This document shows, one piece after another, positions 1-6,746 of a DNA stretch of 8,465 bases (positions within the stretch are counted from its first letter, which is position 1; the number at the start of each line of letters is the position of its first letter). A program made the position numbers and the translations under genes. The notes below the pieces were generated by a model that saw only the letters and a list, made by a program, of their open reading frames with translations, ran no database searches and was not told where the DNA came from. This DNA comes from Methylotenera_A sp031429035. Lineage in GTDB: Bacteria > Pseudomonadota > Gammaproteobacteria > Burkholderiales > Methylophilaceae. The stretch spans positions 1 to 8,465 of the forward strand of contig JANOYU010000131.1 of NCBI GenBank assembly GCA_031429035.1. The letters run 5' to 3'.

Positions 1-945
1 CCCGCCAAAAGCGTGATGGATAATGTCAAAACCATGGTTGAAACGCATTTAAAAAATATAGATGGTGTAGAAAGTGTCACCGTTAATATTGGCAGCCGCA
101 TTGTGGCGCACAAGGCACAGCAAGGTGTGACATTGTTGCCGAATGTGAAAAACATCATCGCGGTAGCGTCGGGTAAGGGCGGCGTGGGCAAATCGACAAC
201 TTCGGTCAACTTGGCTTTGGCACTGGCCGCAGAAGGTGCAACTGTGGGCTTGCTAGACGCCGATATTTATGGTCCAAGTCAGCCGCAAATGTTAGGCATT
301 AGCGGCCGCCCAGAAAGTAGTGACGGCAAAAGCATGGAGCCGATGTTGGCGCACGGCATACAAGCCATGAGTATTGGATTTTTAGTGGATATTGATACGC
401 CAATGGTATGGCGCGGGCCAATGGTGACGGGCGCGCTGGAGCAATTGCTGCGCGATACTAAATGGCGCGATTTAGATTATTTAATTGTCGATTTGCCGCC
501 TGGCACAGGCGATATTCAGCTCACATTGGCGCAAAAAATTCCTGTCACTGGCGCAATAATCGTCACCACGCCGCAAGACATCGCCCTACTCGATGCACGA
601 AAAGGATTGAAAATGTTCGAGAAAGTTGGCATTCCCATTTTAGGCATCGTCGAAAACATGAGTACGCATATTTGCAGCAATTGCGGGCATGAGGAACATA
701 TATTTGGCGCTGGTGGCGGGGAAAAAATGTGTGACGACTACAAAGTTGATTTACTCGGTAGCTTGCCACTTGATATAAAAATTCGTGAACAATCGGACAG
801 CGGAAAACCCACCGTAATTGCCGAACCGACAAGTAAAGTAGCCAATATTTACAAAGAGATAGCGCGTAAAGCCGCGATTAAAATCGCCAATGCTAGTTTA
901 GATCACAGCGGGAAATTTCCGAATATTGTGATTCAGAATACTTAG
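1..945 (+). CDS. apbC: ApbC/Mrp-family iron-sulfur carrier P-loop ATPase (5' end missing)
   Basis: Partial gene with 314 visible codons; the frame is open to base 1, so the true start lies off the left edge. The visible part starts inside the N-terminal DUF59/MIP18-like domain (PAKSVMDNVK at visible residues 1-10). It continues with the deviant Walker A motif SGKGGVGKST (57-66), the switch DADIYGPSQP (about 86-95), the Walker B-like DYLIVDLPPGTGD (about 159-171) and a CxxC pair (Cys225, Cys228) after ENMS. Together these define the Mrp/Nbp35/ApbC branch of MinD-like ATPases. Family members act as cytoplasmic dimers that bind a bridging [4Fe-4S] cluster through the CxxC and pass it to apo-proteins in an ATP-dependent way. 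Full-length homologues have about 360 residues, so roughly 45-50 are missing. The GTG at 13 and ATG at 16 are internal codons, not starts, because the DUF59 sequence continues upstream of them. No terminator follows directly; a palindromic repeat starts 14 bp after the stop. Confidence 0.95.
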   Translation, partial: PAKSVMDNVKTMVETHLKNIDGVESVTVNIGSRIVAHKAQQGVTLLPNVKNIIAVASGKGGVGKSTTSVNLALALAAEGATVGLLDADIYGPSQPQMLGISGRPESSDGKSMEPMLAHGIQAMSIGFLVDIDTPMVWRGPMVTGALEQLLRDTKWRDLDYLIVDLPPGTGDIQLTLAQKIPVTGAIIVTTPQDIALLDARKGLKMFEKVGIPILGIVENMSTHICSNCGHEEHIFGAGGGEKMCDDYKVDLLGSLPLDIKIREQSDSGKPTVIAEPTSKVANIYKEIARKAAIKIANASLDHSGKFPNIVIQNT

Positions 946-959
946 ATACTCTCTTATAA

Positions 960-1052
960 CGTCATTCTGAGTTTAACGTTTTATTTGGACGAAGATTCTA
1001 GATTTTAAACGATTTACATAATACTGGATTATTCGCTGTGCTCAGAATGACG
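960..1052. repeat. Palindromic intergenic repeat with 12-bp terminal inverted repeats (REP/MITE-like)
   Basis: The left end cgtcattctgag (960-971) is repeated perfectly in inverted orientation as ctcagaatgacg (1041-1052), giving a 93-bp element that fills most of the apbC-DUF1003 gap. Just inside the ends, gaagattctag on the left and ctggattattcgc on the right resemble each other in inverted orientation. The end sequence matches the general form (GTCATTCTGAG followed by GCGAAGAATC) of a short dispersed palindrome I remember from many bacterial genomes; this is memory, not a search. There is no coding capacity. The element could act as a transcriptional barrier after apbC or be a non-autonomous mobile repeat. 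Its right end stops 5 bp before the Shine-Dalgarno sequence of the next gene. Confidence 0.6.
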
Positions 1053-1069
1053 GTAATAAGGAGTTAAAT

Positions 1070-1615
1070 ATGGTTAAAAAACACCACGCCGCTGAAAAGC
1101 TCATGGATACTAGCTACGACGCCATGGATGAGCGCACGCAAAAAGTCGCGCGCCACATTACTGAGCGCAAACATATCTCTAAAAATACCACTCTTGAGCA
1201 AAATGATGCTAAAACGACTGGCCAGCGCGCTGCCGATGCAGTGGCCAAGTTTGGCGGCTCTTGGACGTTTATAATAATATTTGGCGTAGTTTTAATTTGC
1301 TGGGTGATTTTAAATACGGTGATTTTGGCCAATTATAGTAAAGCGTTTGACCCCTACCCTTACATTTTATTAAATTTATTTTTATCAATGTTGGCATCTA
1401 TTCAAGCGCCAATTATTTTGATGTCGCAAAACCGCCAAAGCGAACTTGACCGCTTAAATGCCGAGCATGATTACGAAGTAAATTTAAAGGCCGAGCTAGA
1501 AATTATGCTACTGCATGAAAAAGTGGATTTGTTGCGCGAAGGCCAATGGGGCGAGTTACTGACGATTCAAAAGCAGCAATTGCAATTGCTGAGTGATTTA
1601 ATTGCAAAGAAATAA
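1070..1615 (+). CDS. DUF1003 family inner-membrane protein
   Basis: A 181-residue protein preceded by a good Shine-Dalgarno AAGGAG (1058-1063) six bases before the ATG, which fixes the start. Residues 1-60 are hydrophilic and charged. Residues about 64-87 (from SWTFIIIFGVV) and about 97-119 (YILLNLFLSMLASIQAPIIL) form two membrane segments. The signature FDPYPYILLNL (93-103), MSQNRQ (118-123) and AEHDYEVNLKAE (131-142) is that of DUF1003 (PF06210). A charged C-terminal helix follows (LHEKVDLLRE, 148-157), with a Gln/Leu-rich tail likely to form a coiled coil. The biochemical role of this family is not known to me; both termini probably face the cytoplasm. The gene appears to be a single transcription unit: it follows the palindromic repeat and faces convergent pgl, with 70 bp between the stops. 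Family assignment is strong, function is unassigned. Confidence 0.9.
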   Translation: MVKKHHAAEKLMDTSYDAMDERTQKVARHITERKHISKNTTLEQNDAKTTGQRAADAVAKFGGSWTFIIIFGVVLICWVILNTVILANYSKAFDPYPYILLNLFLSMLASIQAPIILMSQNRQSELDRLNAEHDYEVNLKAELEIMLLHEKVDLLREGQWGELLTIQKQQLQLLSDLIAKK

Positions 1616-1685
1616 TGCCTTAAAAATAATAAAATACCGCCTATCCTGCAGCCCAATATCCATGCGCCTCTCAGGGCATATTATA

Positions 1686-2393
1686 TTAAGTTAAATCAAC
1701 GCCAAAACAATATACATCTACACCACAAGCTGGCGTAATTAATGCAGCAGGAATCGCCACACCGCTTCGCCATTGGTCTATAGCCCACTGCTTACCGCTA
1801 CCAGTCACTAAAAATAGTGCTTCATGTGTATTATTAAGCCGGTTTTGGCTCATGGTCACGCGCTCCGCTGGCGGTTTGGGTGAATCAAACACAGGCACTA
1901 CATCTGCGCTGTTATCTATTGCATGGCCTGGAAACAAGCTGGCGGTATGGCCATCTTCGCCCAGCCCAAACAACACCAAGTCAAAAGTGCCAACATCTTT
2001 TATCATCTTGTTATAGGCAGCTGCGCCTGCCACTGGGCCAAGTTCTGCGGGTATTACGTAAAATTGATTTTTAGGAATCGCCACATGACTCAACCAAACC
2101 TCAGCCACCATTTTGCTATTGCGCTCATCATCATCAACGGGTAAGCAGCGGTCATCGTTAATAAAAACATGCCAATTAGCCCAATCACACTGTTGCATGG
2201 CTAAAAGTTGGTAAATACATTTGGGCGTGCTGCCGCCCGCTAGCACAATAGAAAAACAGCCATAGTTTTCAATTGCCTTGTCTGCCGCATGTAATATGGC
2301 TTGCAGAGCAGCCTGGTTTATATCATGTTGTGAATCAAAACGATGCCAACGCGTGTTGGCCGGAGTATTAGTTGGCGCATAATTTAATGTCAT
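1686..2393 (-). CDS. pgl: 6-phosphogluconolactonase
   Basis: A 235-residue cytoplasmic enzyme of the DevB/SOL family (glucosamine-6-phosphate isomerase-like fold) that hydrolyses 6-phospho-D-glucono-1,5-lactone to 6-phosphogluconate. Numbering from the chosen Met, visible motifs are the phosphate-binding GGSTPK (53-58), NDDRCLP (79-85) followed by DDERNS, and the family signature GLGEDGHTASLFPGH (143-157), which carries the catalytic Asp/His pair. A late GSGK (198-201) is also present. The frame extends 13 codons upstream to a TTG at 2432, but that extension lies in a hairpin and has no family similarity. The ATG at 2391-2393, preceded by AGG at seven bases, is the better start, and the length fits the family. 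It is transcribed divergently from gnd, whose product uses its reaction product, and it converges on the DUF1003 gene. A terminator-like hairpin lies in its leader. Confidence 0.95.
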   Translation of the reverse strand: MTLNYAPTNTPANTRWHRFDSQHDINQAALQAILHAADKAIENYGCFSIVLAGGSTPKCIYQLLAMQQCDWANWHVFINDDRCLPVDDDERNSKMVAEVWLSHVAIPKNQFYVIPAELGPVAGAAAYNKMIKDVGTFDLVLFGLGEDGHTASLFPGHAIDNSADVVPVFDSPKPPAERVTMSQNRLNNTHEALFLVTGSGKQWAIDQWRSGVAIPAALITPACGVDVYCFGVDLT

Positions 2394-2399
2394 AGAAAA

Positions 2400-2404
2400 A
2401 CCTA
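2400..2404 (-). promoter_or_regulatory. Ribosome binding site of pgl (decides the start)
   Basis: On the minus strand an AGG core (complement of cct at 2401-2403) sits seven bases before the ATG at 2391-2393. The longer reading frame would start at a TTG inside a hairpin arm, with no such site in front of it. The site is weak (AGG only) but correctly placed. Confidence 0.5.
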
Positions 2405-2414
2405 TTGAAATCTT

Positions 2415-2449
2415 AAAACAAAAAAGCAGCAATTTATTGGGCTGCTTTT
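2415..2449 (-). terminator. Terminator-like hairpin with U-run in the pgl leader (possible attenuator)
   Basis: Read on the minus strand, arms AAAAGCAGC (2449-2441) and GCTGCTTTT (2430-2422) form a nine-pair stem around a ten-base loop. The stem is followed by a run of six T, one G and four more T, ending at 2415. This is the form of an intrinsic terminator, with a modest five-pair G/C core. It points toward pgl and ends about 20 bases before its start codon. It is therefore not at the 3' end of any visible gene: it lies between the presumed pgl promoter and the gene. It may attenuate pgl or stop minus-strand readthrough. Confidence 0.5.
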
Positions 2450-2468
2450 GGGGAACTGCTAGCGTATT

Positions 2469-2477
2469 TGCTATAAT
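2469..2477 (+). promoter_or_regulatory. Candidate extended -10 promoter (P1) for gnd
   Basis: TGC followed by a perfect TATAAT (2472-2477) makes an extended -10 element, which can work without a good -35. The best upstream match is TTGGGG (2448-2453) at 18 bp, which shares only TTG with the consensus. Transcription would begin near 2484, giving a gnd leader of about 100 nt. Confidence 0.5.
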
Positions 2478-2481
2478 TATA
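2476..2481 (-). promoter_or_regulatory. Candidate -10 box for pgl, overlapping gnd P1
   Basis: The AT-rich palindromic core of gnd P1 also contains a perfect TATAAT on the minus strand (2481 to 2476). No convincing -35 lies at 16-18 bp; TTGCTG (2507-2502) is at 20 bp. If used, the pgl leader would be about 75 nt and would include the terminator-like hairpin. The two divergent promoters would then overlap and compete for polymerase. Confidence 0.3.
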
Positions 2482-2490
2482 CATAACTCG

Positions 2491-2519
2491 TTTACTAATT
2501 ACAGCAACGGCGCTATAAA
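2491..2519 (+). promoter_or_regulatory. Candidate second promoter (P2) for gnd
   Basis: TTTACT (2491-2496; 4 of 6 to TTGACA) and TATAAA (2514-2519; 5 of 6 to TATAAT) are separated by the ideal 17 bp. Transcription would begin near 2526, leaving a leader of about 57 nt. This may be an alternative or additional start for gnd. Confidence 0.4.
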
Positions 2520-2582
2520 AACCGAGTGCATCTGTTCACAAGACAAGTGCTTCTTTAAATCCTCACACCAATAGGAACTTGC

Positions 2583-3506
2583 ATGAAATTAGCAATGATA
2601 GGCTTAGGCAAAATGGGCGGCAATATGGCTGCGCGTTTATTACGTCACAAAATTGAAGTGGTTGGCTTTGATTTTAACCAAGAATTCATCAACAATTTAG
2701 TTGAAAAAGAAGGCATGATTGCCGCCACATCGGTGGCCGATGCAGTCAGCAAACTAGGCGTTAATAATGAAACCCAGCAAAAAATTGTCTGGATGATGTT
2801 GCCCGCTGGCGATATTACTGAGAATCAAATTAAAGATTTAATCCCCATGTTAAATAAAGGCGACATTATTGTCGATGGCGGCAACAGTAACTACAAACAC
2901 AGTCAACGTCGCGGCGCAATGCTGGCCGAGCATGGCATTGGTTTTATGGATAGCGGCACGTCTGGCGGCATTTGGGGTTTAGATAACGGCTACTGCTTAA
3001 TGGTAGGCGCAACGCCAGAAGTGGCCGAAGCAGTGACGCCATTTTTAAAAGCACTTGCCCCAGCCCCGCATCGCGGCTGGGCACATGTTGGCCCTATGGG
3101 TAGCGGCCACTTTACCAAAATGCTGCATAACGGCATTGAATACGGCATGATGCAAGCACTGGCAGAAGGCCTAGATTTGCTAAAAGGCAAAGAAGAATTT
3201 CATTTGGATTTAGCGCAAATTACCGAGTTATGGCGCCATGGTTCTGTGGTGCGTAGCTGGTTGTTAGATTTAACCGCCGATGCACTAAAAGCGGACCAAA
3301 CATTAGATGGTGTTGCGCCCTATGTGGCCGATAGCGGTGAAGGCCGCTGGACGGTGGTTGAGGCGGTTGAGCAAGGTGTTGCCGCACCCGTGCTTACATC
3401 GGCATTGCAAGCACGTTTTAGAAGCCAAGATGCTGATGGTTACAGTTACAAGCTGCTATCAATGATGCGTAATGGTTTTGGCGGCCATGCCGTGAAAAAA
3501 AGTTAA
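2583..3506 (+). CDS. gnd: 6-phosphogluconate dehydrogenase, decarboxylating (short form)
   Basis: A 307-residue enzyme oxidising 6-phosphogluconate to ribulose 5-phosphate and CO2. The N-terminal Rossmann domain begins with GLGKMGGNMA (7-16). Substrate and catalytic motifs are DGGNSNYKHSQRR (98-110), DSGTSGGIWGLDNGYCLMVGA (123-143), GHFTKMLHNGIEYG (175-188, with catalytic Lys179 and Asn183 and acidic Glu186) and GEGRW (252-256). The length matches the short family of about 300 residues (TIGR00872-type, as in Bacillus YqeC and methylotroph GndA), not the form of about 470 residues in E. coli. It lacks the long C-terminal part but is not truncated: the stop lies at the family's natural end. At the end of beta-2 the sequence is GFDFNQ (Asp30), where the E. 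coli NADP enzyme has FNRS; an acidic residue and no arginine suggest a preference for NAD. A start with AGGA six bases before the ATG is clear. It precedes zwf by 114 bp in the same direction. Confidence 0.95.
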   Translation: MKLAMIGLGKMGGNMAARLLRHKIEVVGFDFNQEFINNLVEKEGMIAATSVADAVSKLGVNNETQQKIVWMMLPAGDITENQIKDLIPMLNKGDIIVDGGNSNYKHSQRRGAMLAEHGIGFMDSGTSGGIWGLDNGYCLMVGATPEVAEAVTPFLKALAPAPHRGWAHVGPMGSGHFTKMLHNGIEYGMMQALAEGLDLLKGKEEFHLDLAQITELWRHGSVVRSWLLDLTADALKADQTLDGVAPYVADSGEGRWTVVEAVEQGVAAPVLTSALQARFRSQDADGYSYKLLSMMRNGFGGHAVKKS

Positions 3507-3535
3507 GGTTAATTAAACAATCAATTTAACCCATT

Positions 3536-3563
3536 CGTCATTCCCACTTTCACGGGAATGACG
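3536..3563. repeat. Palindrome between gnd and zwf (REP-like, possible terminator)
   Basis: cgtcattccc (3536-3545) and gggaatgacg (3554-3563) form a perfect ten-pair stem around an eight-base loop. This is the classic look of a widespread intergenic palindrome in proteobacteria. No U-run follows on the plus strand, so it is a weak intrinsic terminator at best. It could stabilise the gnd transcript 3' end or reduce readthrough into zwf. Its first eight bases (cgtcattc) equal those of the 93-bp repeat at 960. Confidence 0.6.
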
Positions 3564-3620
3564 GGTTAGTGGTTTTGCAATCAACATTAAAATATTCAGG
3601 TTTTATATAGGGCTTAAGAA

Positions 3621-5159
3621 ATGACGCAAACGACTTCAACAAATAACGCACCAAGCAATAAAATAGACCCCTGTACCCTCGTACTTTTTGGCGCCAGCGG
3701 TAATTTAGCCCGCGTTAAACTTTACCCTGGCTTGTTTCGGTTAGATTCAATTGGCCGCTTGCCGCCCGAACTTAAAATTTTAGCAGTTGGCCGCCAAGCG
3801 GTTGATTTGGCTGCTTGGCGTGCTGATATTAAAAGCATGCTCGATGCCAAATTTAAAAAAGGCTATGACGCAGCTGCATTTGAGCGTTTTATTGCGCGTA
3901 ATTTTTACCATGCCAACCCGCCTACTGACCCAGATGCGTTTAACAAGCTAAAAAATATGCTTAGCGACGACAAAGTATTTCCACAAAACTTGGCTTATTT
4001 TTTATCGGTGCGCCCAGTTGATTTTGCACCGGTGGTGGAATCACTAGCTAAAGTGGGTTTAACCCAAGAAGATAAATTTTGGCGCCGTGTGGTAGTTGAA
4101 AAACCGTTTGGTACCGATTTAAATAGCGCGGTTGATTTGCAAGCTGCGCTGACTAAAAACCTAAAAGAGAGTCAAATTTACCGTATCGACCATTATTTGG
4201 GCAAATCGGCGCTACAAAATATTTTGTTGCAACGCTTTACCAACACGATATTGGAGCCGATTTGGAATAACCAATACATAGACCACGTGCAAATCACCAA
4301 TACCGAAATGTTAGGCGTGGGCGACCGCACGGTATTTTATGACACAACTGGTGCGTTGCGCGATATGATTCAAAGCCATATTTTGCAAACACTGGCTTTA
4401 ACCACTATGGAAATGCCAAAAGATTTAACACCGCATGGTGTGCGCGATGCAAAAATTAAGCTGTTAGAACAAATTCGGCCGATTCCTGTGAATGAACTCA
4501 GCAAGCATGCGTTTCGTGCGCAATATGCAGCAGGCGAGGTTTATGCTGCTGACGGCAAGGGCGAAAAAGTGCCTGGCTATTTAGAAGAATTAGCTGCCCA
4601 AGATAGCAGCAAAGCGGGTAGCGTGGTCGAAACTTATGCCGCGCTAAAACTGTTTATTGATAACCCGCGTTGGCAAGGTGTGCCATTTTATATTCGTACC
4701 GCCAAACGTTTACATGAGGCCGACACGCGTATTGCGATTCGCTTTAAAAAATCACCGCTAGACGTGAATAATCAGAATCAAAATTGGTTAATCATCGGCA
4801 TTCAACCACGAGAATGCATAAAAATGGAGATTCAAGCCAAAGTGCCTGGCTTAGATGTTAAAACACGTACGATTCAGCTAGATGCCGCTAATCGCTTGCC
4901 TGAGGACGACACGGTAGATGCGTATGAAGCGCTATTGCTTAACTTGATGCAAGGTGATAACTCAAACTATTTACACATTGCCGAGGTAGAAGCGCAGTGG
5001 CGGCTGGTAGACCCAGTAGTAAAAGCGTGGGCGGCAGACAAAAAACCTGTGCACCAATACCCAGCTGGCAGCGGCGACCCAGAAGCATCAAAAGTGATTT
5101 TTGAAAGTGAAGATCAGTTTTGGCGCTATAGTATTGAATTGGCTGATGATAAGCACTAG
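3621..5159 (+). CDS. zwf: Glucose-6-phosphate dehydrogenase
   Basis: A 512-residue cytoplasmic enzyme oxidising glucose 6-phosphate to 6-phosphogluconolactone, the first step of the oxidative pentose-phosphate route and of dissimilatory formaldehyde oxidation in RuMP methylotrophs. The nucleotide-binding fingerprint is GASGNLARVKL (24-34); AVGRQ (56-60) supplies an Arg typical of NADP contact. EKPFG (160-164) and the active-site signature RIDHYLGK (188-195, Asp190 and His191) follow. GVGDRTVFYDTTGALRDMIQSH (232-253) carries the second catalytic His253. The remaining C-terminal alpha/beta domain is complete, and the length is slightly above E. coli Zwf (491). In the fingerprint Asn replaces the Asp of E. 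coli GxxGDL, and Arg-Val-Lys replaces Lys-Arg-Lys; I believe this is a subfamily trait, not damage. AGGG eight bases before the ATG supports the start. It follows gnd in the same direction with a palindrome between, and its stop lies 2 bp from the convergent phosphatase stop. Confidence 0.97.
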   Translation: MTQTTSTNNAPSNKIDPCTLVLFGASGNLARVKLYPGLFRLDSIGRLPPELKILAVGRQAVDLAAWRADIKSMLDAKFKKGYDAAAFERFIARNFYHANPPTDPDAFNKLKNMLSDDKVFPQNLAYFLSVRPVDFAPVVESLAKVGLTQEDKFWRRVVVEKPFGTDLNSAVDLQAALTKNLKESQIYRIDHYLGKSALQNILLQRFTNTILEPIWNNQYIDHVQITNTEMLGVGDRTVFYDTTGALRDMIQSHILQTLALTTMEMPKDLTPHGVRDAKIKLLEQIRPIPVNELSKHAFRAQYAAGEVYAADGKGEKVPGYLEELAAQDSSKAGSVVETYAALKLFIDNPRWQGVPFYIRTAKRLHEADTRIAIRFKKSPLDVNNQNQNWLIIGIQPRECIKMEIQAKVPGLDVKTRTIQLDAANRLPEDDTVDAYEALLLNLMQGDNSNYLHIAEVEAQWRLVDPVVKAWAADKKPVHQYPAGSGDPEASKVIFESEDQFWRYSIELADDKH

Positions 5160-5161
5160 CT

Positions 5162-6739
5162 TTATTTAGGCTTAGATTGTTGCTCCACCGCGTTTTGTTT
5201 TAGCTGCACGGGGTGAATCACTTTGGTGGTAGGCGAAATTTCGCCTTCCACCCACCAATTTGCCCACAATCTATCTTTATCGTCAGGTTCTAAAGTTAAA
5301 AAGTTACGCGCGCCAATGATGCGGCGTGAAGTCGCTGGGAATTCAAACATGGTCGCAGTAATGCCCCTATCCACCGTCTCTACTTGCTTGCAAGCCTGCT
5401 CTAAAAAGTAGCGCACCATCGCAGGCGGCGCAGGATGCACAACCCCCGATGAAGTCAGCTGGTTAATGACGCAGGCGTTTGGCGGCACATCGTTACGGTC
5501 AGAATGCAACACGCCAACTGCAGCCACATGCACATCGCCCGATAAAATGGTCACGCGACATTTTTTTTCTGCCGATAACCGAAATAAACGTTGAATTAAG
5601 CGCAACCGCTCTTGCATATGCGATTGCGAGCGCCATTGGTCGCGCAAATCATCCTCAAGCTCTTGTTGGCCTGGTAAAAATCCCAACATGGTTTCAAGTA
5701 AATCCATGGTCGGATGCACCACGGGAATGCTCGACATGAGTAGTAAATGCGACATCTCTTGTTGTGCATCCAGCCATTTATAGACCGCATTCCAACTTTT
5801 TTCACTCAATACTTGGTCTGGCATTGTGTGGCCTAACGCCTCTAGCGGGTTATGTGGCATGCGCTCGCTACGCATATCTAGCACCATTAAACCCAAATCG
5901 CCTATGCGATACGCTTGGTTAAATGCGGCTTGATCTGGCAAGCTAGTGGTGGGAACTGCGTCAACAGATTGTAATTGAAACAGCTTAAAATATTTGTGCG
6001 CTATATTAAAAATGCCTTGATAAACGGGGCAATGATGCTGCTCAAAAGGGTAAGAGCCCCAGCCATCAAAAATATCATGGTCATCCCACATCATCACGCT
6101 AGGAATGCTTGCCATCGCCGCGCTTATTTCCGGCTGTGACCAGCGCGAAATATAAAGATCCTCAAAAAAACGTTCTACTTCTTTTTGCATTTCAATGGTA
6201 AAAGCGCGCCCCTTACGCTGGCGCCAGTTAAGTTCAGCCCAAGCCGCCAAATTACGGCAATATTGCTTATTCCACATCGCATCCGAGTACACTTGATCGC
6301 CACCCATCAACAACAAATTCCATGGTCCAAAACGCGTCATGCCAATCGTATTCACGCCGTCATGCAGCAGTTTCATGCGCTTCCACAAGGCATTTTTATC
6401 GCTGATATTTTTTAATAATGTTGGGTCAGAAAATCCGTTACAAGACGCATAAGCAATGCAGGGTTTTTGGTTTTTTGCGGGTAGATTTATCGTATAAGGC
6501 ACGTTGTTTAAACTGTATTGCACAAGCTGTGCCTTCGCAGCCAACGGTAAGCTGCACTGCCACAGCCATAATATAGATTTGGTACTTGTTAATGCTTGCT
6601 TTGATTTTGGCGCTTGCGTAACTCCCTGTACAACAAGCGCGGGCGCAGAATCTGTATCCGCTGTAACCGCAAGAACGCTGATGCGCCAACCATCATTTTC
6701 AGCGCCTAAAAATTTCAACACTGGCCCGAGCTTTAGCAT
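5162..6739 (-). CDS. PhoD-like metallophosphatase (alkaline phosphatase D family), apparently cytoplasmic
   Basis: A 525-residue protein of the calcineurin-like metallophosphoesterase superfamily, PhoD branch. Numbering from the chosen Met: SCNG (99-102), LLMGGDQVYSDAMW (144-157; the GGDQxYxD metal-binding motif), WDDHDIFDGWGS (218-229; the strongly conserved W-DDHD motif) and LSGDVHVA (399-406; the GD-H metal ligands). Residues 1-95 look like a beta-rich N-terminal domain. Classical PhoD proteins are Tat-exported phosphodiesterases, but this N-terminus has no twin-arginine motif and no signal peptide, so I infer a cytoplasmic location. The substrate cannot be read from sequence; the family includes phosphodiesterases and phosphomonoesterases. 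The frame extends 22 codons further (to 6805), but AAGGAG lies seven bases before the ATG at 6737-6739 and decides the start. It converges on zwf with a 2-bp gap and diverges from dcd with 101 bp between. Family confident, role uncertain. Confidence 0.88.
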   Translation of the reverse strand: MLKLGPVLKFLGAENDGWRISVLAVTADTDSAPALVVQGVTQAPKSKQALTSTKSILWLWQCSLPLAAKAQLVQYSLNNVPYTINLPAKNQKPCIAYASCNGFSDPTLLKNISDKNALWKRMKLLHDGVNTIGMTRFGPWNLLLMGGDQVYSDAMWNKQYCRNLAAWAELNWRQRKGRAFTIEMQKEVERFFEDLYISRWSQPEISAAMASIPSVMMWDDHDIFDGWGSYPFEQHHCPVYQGIFNIAHKYFKLFQLQSVDAVPTTSLPDQAAFNQAYRIGDLGLMVLDMRSERMPHNPLEALGHTMPDQVLSEKSWNAVYKWLDAQQEMSHLLLMSSIPVVHPTMDLLETMLGFLPGQQELEDDLRDQWRSQSHMQERLRLIQRLFRLSAEKKCRVTILSGDVHVAAVGVLHSDRNDVPPNACVINQLTSSGVVHPAPPAMVRYFLEQACKQVETVDRGITATMFEFPATSRRIIGARNFLTLEPDDKDRLWANWWVEGEISPTTKVIHPVQLKQNAVEQQSKPK

Positions 6740-6746
6740 GCTGATT

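Noticed and set aside
13..18. GTG/ATG as the start of the ApbC gene
   Set aside because: The frame is open to base 1 and the residues before it (PAKS) belong to the conserved DUF59 region, so the gene begins outside the window.
985..1022. Promoter inside the 93-bp repeat (TTGGAC and CATAAT)
   Set aside because: The spacing is 26 bp, far outside the usual 16-18, and no better pair was seen.
1662..1679. Possible bidirectional terminator between the DUF1003 gene and pgl (atgc...gcat stem)
   Set aside because: Only six pairs with a bulged G and no U-run on either strand; too weak to call.
2394..2432. Thirteen extra N-terminal codons of pgl from a TTG
   Set aside because: They overlap a hairpin arm and U-run, lack a ribosome binding site and have no similarity to the lactonase family; ATG at 2393 fits better.
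2583..3506. Truncated or broken gnd, because E. coli Gnd has about 470 residues
   Set aside because: A separate short family of about 300 residues exists, and all catalytic motifs are present with a natural end.
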